Below, piece by piece: positions 49,908 to 58,985 of a DNA stretch of 64,000 bases. The translations under genes were made by a program, and so were the position numbers. The notes under the pieces were generated by a model. That model was not told the origin of the DNA and ran no database searches. It saw only the letters and a program-made list of their open reading frames with translations. The stretch is from a bacterium endosymbiont of Escarpia laminata (GTDB taxonomy: Bacteria > Pseudomonadota > Gammaproteobacteria > Chromatiales > Chromatiaceae), in NCBI GenBank assembly GCA_003660235.1, contig QGON01000059.1:1-64000 (forward strand), read 5' to 3'. Each line of letters starts with the position of its first letter. Position 1 is the first letter of the stretch.

Positions 49908-50634
49908 TCCGCAGGATTTCCGCCCCAGCCCCGTTCGGCTTGATTGTCAGCACCACGGCCGGGGCACCTCCACCCGCCAGAAAGGCATCGACGATGGTGC
50001 TATAGAGATCTGCATGAGCCGTCACAACGCCATCCACTTCATAGACGAGGGTGTTTTCCATATCCTGCGGCACCACAATGCCTTCATTGGCGAAGAGGTT
50101 ACCCGCTGATGTGCCGCTGACGACCAGCCTGAATCGCAGGTGGTAGGTAAAGCCTGCAAGGGTCGCCTTGAGTTCTTTGCGGTAGGTGCCTGCAACGGGA
50201 AAACCCTCTCCGTTGCCGAAGCTGCCATTGTTAAAACCGGCAGCACAGATACCGGCATTGCCGAACTGGTAGTACTGGGCAAGCGTCAGGGCCGCCATAC
50301 CCACATCGCCTGGCGCAACCATATTGACATTGTCCGCCGGGTTCCAAAACGCATCCAGACCACACTTCTTTGAATAAATATCCGGGTCACCACCATCGAA
50401 GGGCACATCGAGATAGACGAGCGCGCCATTCAGCAATACATTTTTCAGTTCATCGAGGGTTGTCTGGTCGGCCAGGATATCCTGCGTGGGACAGGGCGCC
50501 ACATCGGGCTTGTCCGCAGCCGTCAAGACAAACGTGGTGCCGCCTGAGTCACTGTCTGAGTCGGTGAATGGGCAACCGCCGACCAGCAGAAAAGCCAGTC
50601 CAACAAGTAAAAAACGCAGTTTGATCCAATACAT
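49873..50634 (-). CDS. Lipoprotein of unknown function
   Basis: A 253-residue protein with a lipoprotein signal: a hydrophobic stretch ending LVGGC (Cys at about residue 21), then an Asp/Ser linker. The mature part (Pro-, Gly- and Asn-rich with NNGSFGNGEGFPVAGTY and several cysteines) suggests a beta-rich extracytoplasmic domain. No family is recognised. Its 3' end overlaps the proper end of the MMPL gene by 35 bases, so the two are convergent. Confidence 0.7.
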   Translation of the reverse strand: MYWIKLRFLLVGLAFLLVGGCPFTDSDSDSGGTTFVLTAADKPDVAPCPTQDILADQTTLDELKNVLLNGALVYLDVPFDGGDPDIYSKKCGLDAFWNPADNVNMVAPGDVGMAALTLAQYYQFGNAGICAAGFNNGSFGNGEGFPVAGTYRKELKATLAGFTYHLRFRLVVSGTSAGNLFANEGIVVPQDMENTLVYEVDGVVTAHADLYSTIVDAFLAGGGAPAVVLTIKPNGAGAEILRISIELICVSKA

Positions 50635-50782
50635 GATTCATCCCCAAAAGGTCAGTTGCTACTGCTATCAATGCCTCCCTTGGCAGATCCAACTCCAAGA
50701 TTCTGTTTGTATCGGCTTAGAAGCCTCTATTCGTCACGGGTATACTGTCAGTATATGCCAGAACCGAAAGAGGGTTTGACCA

Positions 50783-51826
50783 CTGCTTTCTCCACGCCTA
50801 CGCCTTCCCGCCGCCCTGCTGGCAGTACTGCTGCTCTCCAGTTGCACCAGCATTGGATACTATGCGCAATCGATCCAGGGACACCTGGACCTGCTGCAGC
50901 GCACTGAGCCAATCAGCAATCTGCTGACGAATCCACAGACTGATCCGCAACTGAAACAAAAGCTTCAACTGACTGAAACCCTAAGGGACTTTGCAAGCCA
51001 AACGCTGAAACTGCCGGAAAACGAGAGCTATCGCAGTTATGCCGATCTACAGCGTAAGGCTGTGGTGTGGAGTGTGGTGGCCGCACCGGAGTTCTCTGTC
51101 CACCCGAAGCAGTGGTGTTACCCAATAGTGGGTTGCGCCAGTTACCGTGGATATTTCAACAAAGCCGAAGCGACAGCCTACGCCAACCAACTAAGGGACG
51201 AAGGGCTGGATGCCACCATCGTCGATGTGCCCGCCTACTCAACCCTCGGCTGGTTCGACGATCCACTGCCCAGCACAGTGATCCATTGGCCGGAAACCAG
51301 CCTCGCACAACTTATTTTTCACGAACTGGCCCATCAGCAACTCTATCTGCAGGGTGACAGCGCCTTCAACGAAGCCTTTGCCACGGCGGTGGCCCAGCTA
51401 GGCGTGGATCAGTGGCTACGCACGAAGCAGAAAACCACCTCGGTCTGGCAACAACAGCAGTTTCGGCATCAGGAATTCACAGCCCTCCTGCTGCAGACCC
51501 GCAACGCACTGGAAACACTCTATGGAATGGAGATGACGGAATCTGAAATGCGCAACCGCAAGGCCGGGCTGTTCACCCAATTACGCCGGGACTATCAGCA
51601 GCTGAAACAGCGCTGGAATGGCCTCGGGCGTTACGACCGCTGGTTTGACAAGCCCATCAACAATGCCTCTCTGGCACAAATTGCCACCTATTATCGACTG
51701 GTACCCGGCTTCCTCGACCTTTTCGAACAGCAAAACCGGGACTGGAACGCCTTCTATGATGCCTGCGCCACACTCTCCCGATTGCCTGAAACAGAGCGGT
51801 TGGCACGCCTGACCGATAAGCCGTAG
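50783..51826 (+). CDS. Lipoprotein zinc aminopeptidase-like protein
   Basis: A protein of about 347 residues. The N-terminal lipoprotein signal (LPAALLAVLLLSSC) is seen only if translation begins before 51062, but no ATG, GTG or TTG lies in frame between a TGA at 50777 and that sequence. CTG 50783, with AGAGGG 8 bases upstream, is the best start, so it is an unusual start or a base is missing. The metal site FHELAHQQLYLQGDSAFNEA (HExxH followed by a downstream Glu) fits predicted aminopeptidases of the DUF2265 type. It is a Zn-dependent, outer-membrane or periplasmic lipoprotein. Confidence 0.75.
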   Translation: MLSPRLRLPAALLAVLLLSSCTSIGYYAQSIQGHLDLLQRTEPISNLLTNPQTDPQLKQKLQLTETLRDFASQTLKLPENESYRSYADLQRKAVVWSVVAAPEFSVHPKQWCYPIVGCASYRGYFNKAEATAYANQLRDEGLDATIVDVPAYSTLGWFDDPLPSTVIHWPETSLAQLIFHELAHQQLYLQGDSAFNEAFATAVAQLGVDQWLRTKQKTTSVWQQQQFRHQEFTALLLQTRNALETLYGMEMTESEMRNRKAGLFTQLRRDYQQLKQRWNGLGRYDRWFDKPINNASLAQIATYYRLVPGFLDLFEQQNRDWNAFYDACATLSRLPETERLARLTDKP

Positions 51827-51850
51827 GCCGGGTCATACTTGCAGCCTGTT

Positions 51851-51880
51851 GCCTGATCCGCTGCGCTTGATCATGCCTGC
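51851..51880 (-). repeat. REP-like hairpin, family A
   Basis: GCCTGATC and GATCATGC (one mismatch) around CGCTGCGCTT, followed by CTGC. It lies 24 bases after the lipoprotein peptidase stop codon and is a degenerate copy of the elements at 16795 and 20579. Confidence 0.55.
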
Positions 51881-51901
51881 GAACCCAGCAGGTTACCGCC
51901 C

Positions 51902-52366
51902 ATGTGTCACACAGTTTTACAGATATTCCTCGCCGCAACGCTTAATATGTCCACATCGATAATCGTATTAGCTGATACTAAAATGGCGCAGAGAAGGATC
52001 AAAAGCACCCGCTGGTTGAAGTCATTTCTGACTACCCAGATCGACATCCCCACCGAGCAACTCCCCCTTGTTCAAGGCGGCGTGGAGTATTGGGTCACGC
52101 TCAACAATTGGGGTGAAAAGAAGTTATCACCCCCAGTATGGCGATTTGTCCAGACTGCCTGGGAGCAAAAACGCCTGCAAGCCAGGAAGAAGGCCGCAAA
52201 GTGCCTGCTGAGCACCTCAAGGCAGACCTTGATCCAGGCTGTTGAAGCCCGGCCTGACTCCCATCACACATGCCTGGAAGGGCTGATTCTGAAAAACGGC
52301 CTTGCAGCACTGGACGAGAAAGAAGGCAAAAGGATCCTTAATGAGATCTCCAGCGGCCAAGGGTGA
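51902..52366 (+). CDS. Small protein of unknown function
   Basis: A 154-residue frame; the start is uncertain, and later ATGs at 51947 and 51983 (MAQRRIKSTRWLK) are possible. The protein is basic, with a helical middle (WRFVQTAWEQKRLQARKK) and a hydrophilic C-terminus. No domain is recognised. It lies between the peptidase and hsdR, on the strand opposite to the restriction operon. Confidence 0.4.
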   Translation: MCHTVLQIFLAATLNMSTSIIVLADTKMAQRRIKSTRWLKSFLTTQIDIPTEQLPLVQGGVEYWVTLNNWGEKKLSPPVWRFVQTAWEQKRLQARKKAAKCLLSTSRQTLIQAVEARPDSHHTCLEGLILKNGLAALDEKEGKRILNEISSGQG

Positions 52367-52479
52367 AGCCAAAACCTGCGGGATCAGGCATCAAGCCGTG
52401 AATAATCACGAATAAAGGGGGACGCACCACGTTTTCCGTTCTTATCTCCTTTGTGCTGACTAACTGAAATCACTGGGTC

Positions 52480-55400
52480 CTAATATCTTGCCTGGTGCTT
52501 TTTGAAGTTCTCCGCCTGCTCGAATATCTCCTTGTAAACCTCGTCCCGGTCGACGGGAGGATAGCCGTGCTCTGCAAGCAATATGATCAGGTCAACCTTC
52601 AGCTCAGCCTTGATATCATCACGTCGATTCCAGTCTGTATACCGGGCCTTATCCTCTACGACGGTTTTAACCGCTTTGGACAAAGCAATAAGTTTTTCTT
52701 CCCCGTACTCAAAATCGTATTTGACAGCCAGTCCCTTAAGAATGTCGTAGAAAGCTTTTTCTTCGAAGTCTATGCCCAGATCGGCGAATGATTCTTTCTC
52801 TTTCTTCAGGGCCTGTAGCAGGTCGATGATTTCGTCAGTGAAGTCTTCCAGGACGTTGCTGACCAGCACGTCATCCTCTTTGCGTTCATTGTAGCTATCG
52901 ACAAGCGCCTTGAGCTTCTTAGAGAAGTCCATGCCCTTGTTTTTGTTGACTTTCTTGAAGTCGTCTATCGCCTTGGCGAGCAGCTGCTGAAGTAGCTTTA
53001 TCCTGGTATTGGGCAGTTTGATCTTCTCGATCTTGGCCAGATAGTCATCATCGAAGATGTCGGTTGCGCCGGCGGAGTCTTCGCCCATCTTGAAGACCTC
53101 TGCCACCCCATCGGCCTTTAGCGCCTCTGTGATCATCTCCCGTACCCTGGCGTTCATCTGCGTGCTATCCGGCGCATTTCCTTTGGTGAGTTTGAAGACA
53201 ATGGAGCGAACGGCGAGGTAGAAATGAATCTGATCCCGCTCGGCCTGCTTCAGCACTTCTGAACCGCTACAGATGTCATAGGCGGCCTTCAGGCGTTTGA
53301 CCAGATGCATGAAGCGCTTTTCGATCTTGTCGGTGATCTGCGCATACTCTGCCGCCATATTGAGACAGTTGAGCTGCTCCAGCGGGCTGCCTTGGTGATA
53401 GGGCGTTGTATCGAACTTGTGGAACAGCTTGTTCAGCAGATCCAGGTGATCGCGCACCACGATGATGGACTGCTCGACCTCCTCGATATTCTGTTTGTCA
53501 GCCTTGTTGTAGTGCGCCAGGGCGAGGTTCATCTGCTTCTTGATGCCGATGTAATCGACCACCAGCCCTTTCTCCTTGCCCTCGAACTTGCGGTTCACCC
53601 GCGATATCGTCTGGATCAGGTTGTGACGCTGTATGGGCTTGTCGATGTAGATGGTATCGAGGAAGGGCACATCAAAGCCGGTGAGCCACATATCGACCAC
53701 GATGGCGATCTTGAAGTTGGACTTGGCGTTCTTGAACTGCCGGTCCAGCTCTTTGCGGTACTCCTGATTGCCCAGCAGGTCGTAGAGTTCCTTCGGGTCA
53801 TCCTTGCCCCGCGTCATGACCATCTTCACCCGTTGCATGGGTTTGATCGTCTTTTGCTCTTGCTCTGTCAGCGTTGCATCGGCCTCAAAAGCCAACATCT
53901 CATTCCACTGCGGACGAAGGGCAACCAGTTCCCGCCAGAAGGCATAGGCAATCTCCCGCTTGCTGCAGACGAACATCACCTTGCCCTTGAGGGTCGATCC
54001 CTCCCCCACTCGCTTCTCGTAGTGCTTCACGAAATCTGCGGCCAGCGCCTTGATGCGGTCCGGGTCACCCAGGATGGAGTTCATCTGAACACTGGCCTTT
54101 TTGCTCTCCTCGATCTGGTAGTCGCTGGCCCCGTCTTCGGCGCACTGGGCGTAGTAGGCCTCTATCTCTTCCAGCTTGGCGTTGTCGAGCACCACCCTGG
54201 CGGCACGTCCCTCGTAGACAATGCGCACGGTGATGCCATCCTTCACCGATTCGGCCATGGTGTAGGCATCCACCACCTCGCCAAACACATCCAGCGTGGC
54301 GTCGATTGGCGTGCCGGTAAAGCCGACATAGGTTGCATTGGGCAGGGAGTCGTGCAGGTACTTGGCGAAACCGTAGCTGCGCTGCACGCCCTTTTCGGTC
54401 ACCCGCACCTTCTGGTCGAGATTGACCTGGCTGCGGTGGGCCTCGTCGGAGATGCAGATGACGTTATCGCGCTCGGTAAGCAGCTCAGTGTCTTCAGTGA
54501 ACTTGTGGATGGTGGTGAGGAACACACCACCGCTGTTGCGCCCCTTGAGCAGTTCGCGCAGTTGAGAACGGCTCTCCACGCTGATCACCGTCTGGTCGCC
54601 GATATAACCCTTGGCGTTGGTGAACTGCCCCGAAAGCTGATCGTCCAGATCGGTGCGGTCGGTAATCAGCACAATGGTCGGGCTTTCGAAATCGACGCTT
54701 TTCATCAGCAGCCGGGTCAGGAACAGCATGGTGAAGCTCTTGCCGCAACCGGTGGCCCCGAAGTAGGTACCGCCCTTGCCGTCGCCTTCCGGCTTACGAT
54801 GTAGCTTGATGTTCCGGAAGAGCTTGTTCGCCGCGTAGAACTGCGGATAGCGGCAGACCACCTTCACCTCCTGCTTGGAGACATCGGGGAAGTAGATAAA
54901 GTGGCGGATCACCTGTCGCAGACGATCCTTGTCGAACAACCCCTGGATCATGGTGTGCAGGGCGTTGATGCCATCCTGCTCGATGGTCTCGTTGCCGGTC
55001 ACCTTGCGCCAGGTGTAGAAATAGTCGTAGGGCGCAAACAGCGACCCCATGCGCGAGTTGACCCCATCACTGATCACACACAGGGCGTTGTACTTCATCA
55101 GCTCGGGAATATCGCGGGCATAGCGGGTGGTGAGCTGCACCCAGGCGTCGTGGAGGGTCGCCTCTTCCCGGATCGCGCTCTTGAACTCGAACACCACCAG
55201 CGGCAGACCGTTGATGTAGAGAATCCCATCGGGAATGCGCCTCTCGCTGCCCTCGATCTCCAGTTGATTGACGATCTTGTAGATGTTCCTGTCGGCTCCA
55301 TAACCGGCCGACGATTCCGCAACAATGGACTCAAGTTCGCCTTCACGGGGAAGACGCAACTCGGGCAAGCCAGAATAGTCGATAAGCTGGATGTAGAGGT

Positions 55401-55734
55401 CTTTCTGGCTGCGATGATTATTTTCATTGGCTGAAGGCTCCCGCTTGAGCAGGAAGCCATCGGCGACCAGTTTATGGATGGTTTTGTTGGATTCGTAGAG
55501 ATCAGCGGGAGAGAGTGTTTCAAGGCGGCGGATGATCGAATCTATCTCGCCTTCGGTGATATTGTCCCTGGCGTATCGCTCTGCCAGATAAGCTCGCAGA
55601 TCGCCCTTGATCAACACCTCGCTGGCCTGGCGGCTGATCGACCCGCCCTTGTGGTGCGGGTATCCCTGCCCTTCCAGCAGGGTGATGATCGCCTGTTCCA
55701 GTTTCTCTTCCGTGAATTTACTCATCGTTGCCAA
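52480..55734 (-). CDS. hsdR: Type I restriction endonuclease R subunit
   Basis: A 1084-residue protein. The N-terminal nuclease shows PDGILYINGLPLVVFEFKSA (Asp, Glu-x-Lys). The SF2 motor has GATGCGKSF near residue 325-335, LITDRTDLDDQL, ISDEAHRS (DEAH box), GFTGTPID, and motif VI with QTISRVNRKFEGKEKG. The C-terminal helical domain binds the M/S complex. ATG 55734 (MATMSKFTEEK) is used; ATG 55725 is also possible. The gene now starts downstream of a RAYT-REP insertion, while an older copy of its first 40 codons remains beside fic (56440-56559). Confidence 0.94.
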   Translation of the reverse strand: MATMSKFTEEKLEQAIITLLEGQGYPHHKGGSISRQASEVLIKGDLRAYLAERYARDNITEGEIDSIIRRLETLSPADLYESNKTIHKLVADGFLLKREPSANENNHRSQKDLYIQLIDYSGLPELRLPREGELESIVAESSAGYGADRNIYKIVNQLEIEGSERRIPDGILYINGLPLVVFEFKSAIREEATLHDAWVQLTTRYARDIPELMKYNALCVISDGVNSRMGSLFAPYDYFYTWRKVTGNETIEQDGINALHTMIQGLFDKDRLRQVIRHFIYFPDVSKQEVKVVCRYPQFYAANKLFRNIKLHRKPEGDGKGGTYFGATGCGKSFTMLFLTRLLMKSVDFESPTIVLITDRTDLDDQLSGQFTNAKGYIGDQTVISVESRSQLRELLKGRNSGGVFLTTIHKFTEDTELLTERDNVICISDEAHRSQVNLDQKVRVTEKGVQRSYGFAKYLHDSLPNATYVGFTGTPIDATLDVFGEVVDAYTMAESVKDGITVRIVYEGRAARVVLDNAKLEEIEAYYAQCAEDGASDYQIEESKKASVQMNSILGDPDRIKALAADFVKHYEKRVGEGSTLKGKVMFVCSKREIAYAFWRELVALRPQWNEMLAFEADATLTEQEQKTIKPMQRVKMVMTRGKDDPKELYDLLGNQEYRKELDRQFKNAKSNFKIAIVVDMWLTGFDVPFLDTIYIDKPIQRHNLIQTISRVNRKFEGKEKGLVVDYIGIKKQMNLALAHYNKADKQNIEEVEQSIIVVRDHLDLLNKLFHKFDTTPYHQGSPLEQLNCLNMAAEYAQITDKIEKRFMHLVKRLKAAYDICSGSEVLKQAERDQIHFYLAVRSIVFKLTKGNAPDSTQMNARVREMITEALKADGVAEVFKMGEDSAGATDIFDDDYLAKIEKIKLPNTRIKLLQQLLAKAIDDFKKVNKNKGMDFSKKLKALVDSYNERKEDDVLVSNVLEDFTDEIIDLLQALKKEKESFADLGIDFEEKAFYDILKGLAVKYDFEYGEEKLIALSKAVKTVVEDKARYTDWNRRDDIKAELKVDLIILLAEHGYPPVDRDEVYKEIFEQAENFKKHQARY

Positions 55735-55742
55735 GCCTTATC

Positions 55743-55771
55743 GTAGGGTGTGGTGAGGAACGAACCGCACC
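55743..55771 (+). repeat. REP element, family B, beside the hsdR start
   Basis: GTAG followed by the hairpin arms GGTGTGGT and ACCGCACC (one G-T wobble), 29 bases in all. It lies 9 bases upstream of hsdR's start codon (minus strand), on the other side of RAYT from the pair at 56349. The tetranucleotide at the foot is what RAYT enzymes recognise in E. coli. Confidence 0.8.
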
Positions 55772-55800
55772 GATCCCGCATTAACACAATCACCATCCCC

Positions 55801-56328
55801 TTATTCACCCCAACGCCCTTCTCCGACATCACATCCCCAGTCATGGGGATAAATACCATTCTGAACGAAACGTTGAAAAGATGACCATGGCCAATCGATT
55901 ACCCGCTCGACCAATCCATGCTTGACAGGATTCCAATGGATATAATCCACATGGCGTCGAAAATCTTCCTCATCGCGAATCTGATGCTCCCAAAACCGGC
56001 GTTGCCAGATACCACGCTCACCGCGACGATAGCGGCTTGCCGAGAGGACTTCGGTTTTCGGCAAGGCGCGTGAAAATCCCGCCTTGATCAACGACCAACG
56101 GGTTTTGAAATCTGCATCACCTGGTGGCAACGTCCAAATTGCATGTAAATGCTCAGGAAGAATCACAATTGCATCGATTTGAAAGGGGTGACCCCCCTTC
56201 ACCTTTCGAATAGTACTACGCAACAGATCGACCTGCTCCACCAATAATCGCTGATTGGTGCGTTGCTCCAGATTCACCGTAAAAAACCAACAAGCTCCGG
56301 GCGTATCAGGTCTTAGATAATTGGGCAT
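55801..56328 (-). CDS. REP-associated tyrosine transposase (RAYT)
   Basis: A 175-residue single-stranded DNA transposase of the Y1 HUH type. HLH at 60-62 (VILPEHLHAIW) is the HUH metal motif and Tyr129 in DYIHWNPVKHG the nucleophile, the standard RAYT (TnpA-REP) signature. Its flanks carry GTAG-foot hairpins (55743-55771 and 56349-56439), the substrates such enzymes cut in E. coli. It sits inside the former fic-hsdR junction and splits the hsdR gene start. Domesticated single-copy RAYTs are thought to spread REP elements around the genome. Confidence 0.92.
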   Translation of the reverse strand: MPNYLRPDTPGACWFFTVNLEQRTNQRLLVEQVDLLRSTIRKVKGGHPFQIDAIVILPEHLHAIWTLPPGDADFKTRWSLIKAGFSRALPKTEVLSASRYRRGERGIWQRRFWEHQIRDEEDFRRHVDYIHWNPVKHGLVERVIDWPWSSFQRFVQNGIYPHDWGCDVGEGRWGE

Positions 56329-56348
56329 TCGTTATCTTTCCATACGAT

Positions 56349-56439
56349 GTAGGGTGTGGTGACGAAGGAACCGCACCCTTGCCAGACGGTTTCGCGCCAC
56401 ATCCAAAAATGGTGCGGTTCGTTCCTCACCGCACCCTAC
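56349..56439. repeat. REP pair, family B (inverted)
   Basis: Forward copy 56349-56377 (GTAGGGTGTGGTGACG then AACCGCACC) and inverted copy 56411-56439 (GGTGCGG to CCCTAC) separated by 33 bases, together a bipartite element able to fold into a large cruciform. It lies between RAYT and the truncated hsdR start. Confidence 0.85.
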
Positions 56440-56559
56440 GTCCTTGATCAACACCTCGCTGGCCTGACGGGTGATCGATCCACCCTTGTGATGCGGATAT
56501 CCCTGCCCTTCCAGCAGGGTGATGATCGCCTGTTCCAGTTTTTCTTCCGTGAATTTCAT
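56440..56559 (-). pseudogene. Second, truncated copy of the hsdR 5' end
   Basis: Forty codons starting ATG 56559 repeat the N-terminus of the intact hsdR (MKFTEEKLEQAIITLLEG, then SITRQASEVLIK) and then run into the REP pair. By eye 108 of 115 bases match (56442-56556 against 55605-55719). It still starts inside the fic stop codon (ATGA overlap), so it is the original junction. The intact gene lies beyond RAYT. Confidence 0.9.
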
Positions 56560-57530
56560 TTTTTTCGATATTTCTGTCTTGGACTACGAGGCGAATCGGG
56601 GTCGCGCATTTCGACCAAGCCCTGTTGCAGTGCTGGGGTAAGATAGTTATCCCTGAATGTTGGACGATGCGACAGTGATAGACGCTCCATCAGTTCTTTG
56701 GCACTTAAATAACCATCACCCATGACGGCAAGCAGATTCTTTACTTGGTCGGTTACTTGATCGGTCACTTGGTCGATTGAACTTACTGACAAGCCATCGC
56801 GAATCATCATCAGCATAAACAGGATAAAGGGGGCGCAATCCGTTTGAGCCGTGGCCTGCTGCAATGCCTGGTAATAGTCGGCCTGGTGATCATGGATCAG
56901 ACTCTCCACGGGTATGTCGGAAAACAGTGGCTGCCAACGTGAGAGCAGCAGTGTTTGCCACAAGCGACCCATGCGGCCATTGCCATCCGCGAAGGGATGG
57001 ATAAACTCAAACTCATAGTGAAACACCGAACTGGCGATCAGGGCGTGGGCATTGGTTGAGGCTGCCCACTGAAAGAGATCCGTCATCAGGCGCGCCACCT
57101 GGCTTGGCGGAGGCGCTATGTGCTGCACCTCATCACCCGCCATAATGCCGACGCCGCCTTGGCGGTAGATGCCAGCGCTATCGATGAGCCCCAACATCAT
57201 TACCCTGTGCGCGGTTAGCAGATCAGACTCCTGCAAAGGATTCCAATCCGCCATCTGTTCATAGGCCGCCAAGGCGTTACTGGCCTCCCTAACCTCCCGC
57301 GGTGGTGCAATCACCCTTTTACCGTCCAGAATCGCGGTGACCTGCTGCTCGGAGAGTGTATTACCTTCAATGGCCAGTGAGCCGGTCACGGTGCGAATAC
57401 GGTTTATCCTGCGCAGTCGCAGCGCACTCTCCTCGCTGAGCTGTAGCCGGATAGCGCCCAGCAAATCTCCTATTTCGGCAACCAGGGAGATGATTTCGTC
57501 TGTCAATGTGTAGGGTGGTTGGTAGCTCAT
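56556..57530 (-). CDS. Fic-family protein in the restriction operon
   Basis: A 324-residue Fic protein. The catalytic motif HPFADGNGRMGR is intact (His178 to Arg189), and the N-terminal SLAIEGNTL (Glu55) matches the inhibitory helix (S/T)xxxE(G/N) that keeps such enzymes off. The C-terminal winged-helix part is preceded by a three-times repeated DQVT (12-base repeats at 56743-56778). Fic enzymes transfer AMP to target proteins. It overlaps both neighbours by ATGA (hsdS stop at 57527, hsdR stub start at 56559). Its place in the operon suggests regulation or defence rather than DNA modification. Confidence 0.9.
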   Translation of the reverse strand: MSYQPPYTLTDEIISLVAEIGDLLGAIRLQLSEESALRLRRINRIRTVTGSLAIEGNTLSEQQVTAILDGKRVIAPPREVREASNALAAYEQMADWNPLQESDLLTAHRVMMLGLIDSAGIYRQGGVGIMAGDEVQHIAPPPSQVARLMTDLFQWAASTNAHALIASSVFHYEFEFIHPFADGNGRMGRLWQTLLLSRWQPLFSDIPVESLIHDHQADYYQALQQATAQTDCAPFILFMLMMIRDGLSVSSIDQVTDQVTDQVKNLLAVMGDGYLSAKELMERLSLSHRPTFRDNYLTPALQQGLVEMRDPDSPRSPRQKYRKK

Positions 57531-58912
57531 GCTAACGCCTCCTCGGCCAGTTTTTCGGCATCAGGGATGCGCAGTTGGCCGGAGAGGAGTTTGGGGAGGA
57601 GGGTGTCTCGGAGCTTTGACAAGGTATTGATTTCCCCAAGATTAGCTTCCTTCCGCTGTGCAGATGCTAGAAGCTGACGCTCAAACTCATTGAAAATCTC
57701 TCCACCGTCATTTGGGTTTAATATCGAAAGACTCTTGATTTGCCCCCCGCTGATATGAGGTATCGATGTTCCGGTTTTTACATTGTCTACATATCGCTTG
57801 AACCCTGCTCCTCCTATCAGGACTTCTAGGAATGAACTGCCAACTAACCCGATAGGCCGAAGTCGTGCGACACGCTGAACTAGTAAACATGGCAAATCGC
57901 TTGCACCAACCCTTACCCAATTCTTGCCAACCTTAGAGCCATCCATTCCAATCAATACATCTCCAGCAATCAACTTGTATCGTTCCAAGCCTTCAGTGAT
58001 CTCTGGCCAATATCGGGTTTTATCGCCCCACTGAAATTTGCCCTCCTTAACGTTGTCCCCTCTTGCCAAACGAATCCCTTGTTTCGTGAATTCTTTACTT
58101 TTGAATGCTGGCCCAGTGGCTAAGTCAATCGCCCCCCCCAACTGACTAACGCCCCACCCCTCCGGCACCCAGCCCATCTCCTCGTTGAAGACAAAGCGGC
58201 TGGGGAACTGTTTTTGAATCGCTTCGGGCAGGGGTTTGCGTTTGTCGCCCAGCGCCTTGTGAGCCTCAGCGCGAGTGTGCAGGGGTTCGGGGATGGGGTG
58301 GCCTGCGGCCAGGGCGTTGTCGATGACCGGATCGAAATCGACAAACCAGCTCTTGAACAGCGCCTGCGCCATCGCCTCCAGCGTGGCGTTCATCTGGCGA
58401 TTAAGTTCGATTTTGTCGTCGAGGGTGCCGAGGATGTGGGCGATGGTTTTTTGCTCGGATAGTGAGGGCAGAGGTATATCAAGCTCAGCAATAGCTTTGC
58501 CCGTTAAGTGCTTGATAGTAGTTCCAGTGAAGAAAGGTTCGAGAGAACCATTCCTTCCAGACCACAGAAACCAGTAATGCAGATATATGTTGTCTAATCC
58601 TTCGCGTGGCCTGATTCGGTGTAACGCTTTCTGGATCTTCATCCCCGGAATTTCGTCTTTCCAAATTGCACATCGACCTGGCTCCCCACCTTCGCACACG
58701 ATCAGATCACCATACTTCAGCCCATAGCGTTCATGCTCATGCTCTTCAAACCGCATCTGAGCCAAGTTTTCTGTGTCAAAACTTCCCCACCGAACGTTCT
58801 TGTTTCCCAAATATGGAAAAAACTTGCCCCTGTTTTTTTCTTTATCAAGCATCTTGCCTAAGCAAGATTCAACGTGATCCACTAGACGCACAGTTGGCCA
58901 TTCACCCGCCAT
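57527..58912 (-). CDS. hsdS: Type I restriction specificity subunit S
   Basis: A 461-residue S subunit with two target-recognition domains separated by conserved helical spacers. The first TRD begins near residue 1 (MAGEWPTVRLVDHVESC) and the central spacer is LSEQKTIAHILGTLDDKIELN near 150. The second TRD is about 235-400 (GWGVSQLGGAIDLATGPAFK) and ends in a second helical spacer (LSKLRDTLLPKLLSGQLR). Each half recognises part of a bipartite target. ATG 58912 overlaps the stop of a leftover hsdM tail (GGCTATGGCGGGTGA), the original hsdM-hsdS junction. Confidence 0.93.
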   Translation of the reverse strand: MAGEWPTVRLVDHVESCLGKMLDKEKNRGKFFPYLGNKNVRWGSFDTENLAQMRFEEHEHERYGLKYGDLIVCEGGEPGRCAIWKDEIPGMKIQKALHRIRPREGLDNIYLHYWFLWSGRNGSLEPFFTGTTIKHLTGKAIAELDIPLPSLSEQKTIAHILGTLDDKIELNRQMNATLEAMAQALFKSWFVDFDPVIDNALAAGHPIPEPLHTRAEAHKALGDKRKPLPEAIQKQFPSRFVFNEEMGWVPEGWGVSQLGGAIDLATGPAFKSKEFTKQGIRLARGDNVKEGKFQWGDKTRYWPEITEGLERYKLIAGDVLIGMDGSKVGKNWVRVGASDLPCLLVQRVARLRPIGLVGSSFLEVLIGGAGFKRYVDNVKTGTSIPHISGGQIKSLSILNPNDGGEIFNEFERQLLASAQRKEANLGEINTLSKLRDTLLPKLLSGQLRIPDAEKLAEEALA

Positions 58913-58985
58913 AGCCCAACCCCGCCAAATTCTCCCGAATCACCCCATCCAGCTTCTCCAATTCCTCCATCTGCCGATACAGCCT
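58902..58985 (-). pseudogene. Second, truncated copy of the hsdM 3' end
   Basis: Twenty-seven codons, LYRQMEELEKLDGVIREN to GLGYGG and a TGA at 58902. They match the end of the intact hsdM (LYRQMEASEKLDAVIRDN) at 19 of 26 residues, and about 58 of 74 bases, counted by eye. It overlaps hsdS by 11 bases, so it is the ancestral junction. The REP pair begins directly upstream (58986). Confidence 0.88.

Noticed and set aside
50741..50760. Possible LexA box (CTGTCAGTATATGCCAG)
   Set aside because: The half-sites CTG and CAG are 11 bases apart rather than 10, so it does not fit the SOS-box consensus.
52370..52395. Possible further family A hairpin (GCGGGATCAGGCATCAAG)
   Set aside because: The arms and loop do not match the family core; only a short GATCAGGC is shared.
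53305..54804. 499-codon frame on the + strand opposite hsdR
   Set aside because: It is the exact antisense of conserved HsdR motor domain sequence; long antisense frames are expected from GC-rich codon bias, and it has no family resemblance or ribosome-binding site.
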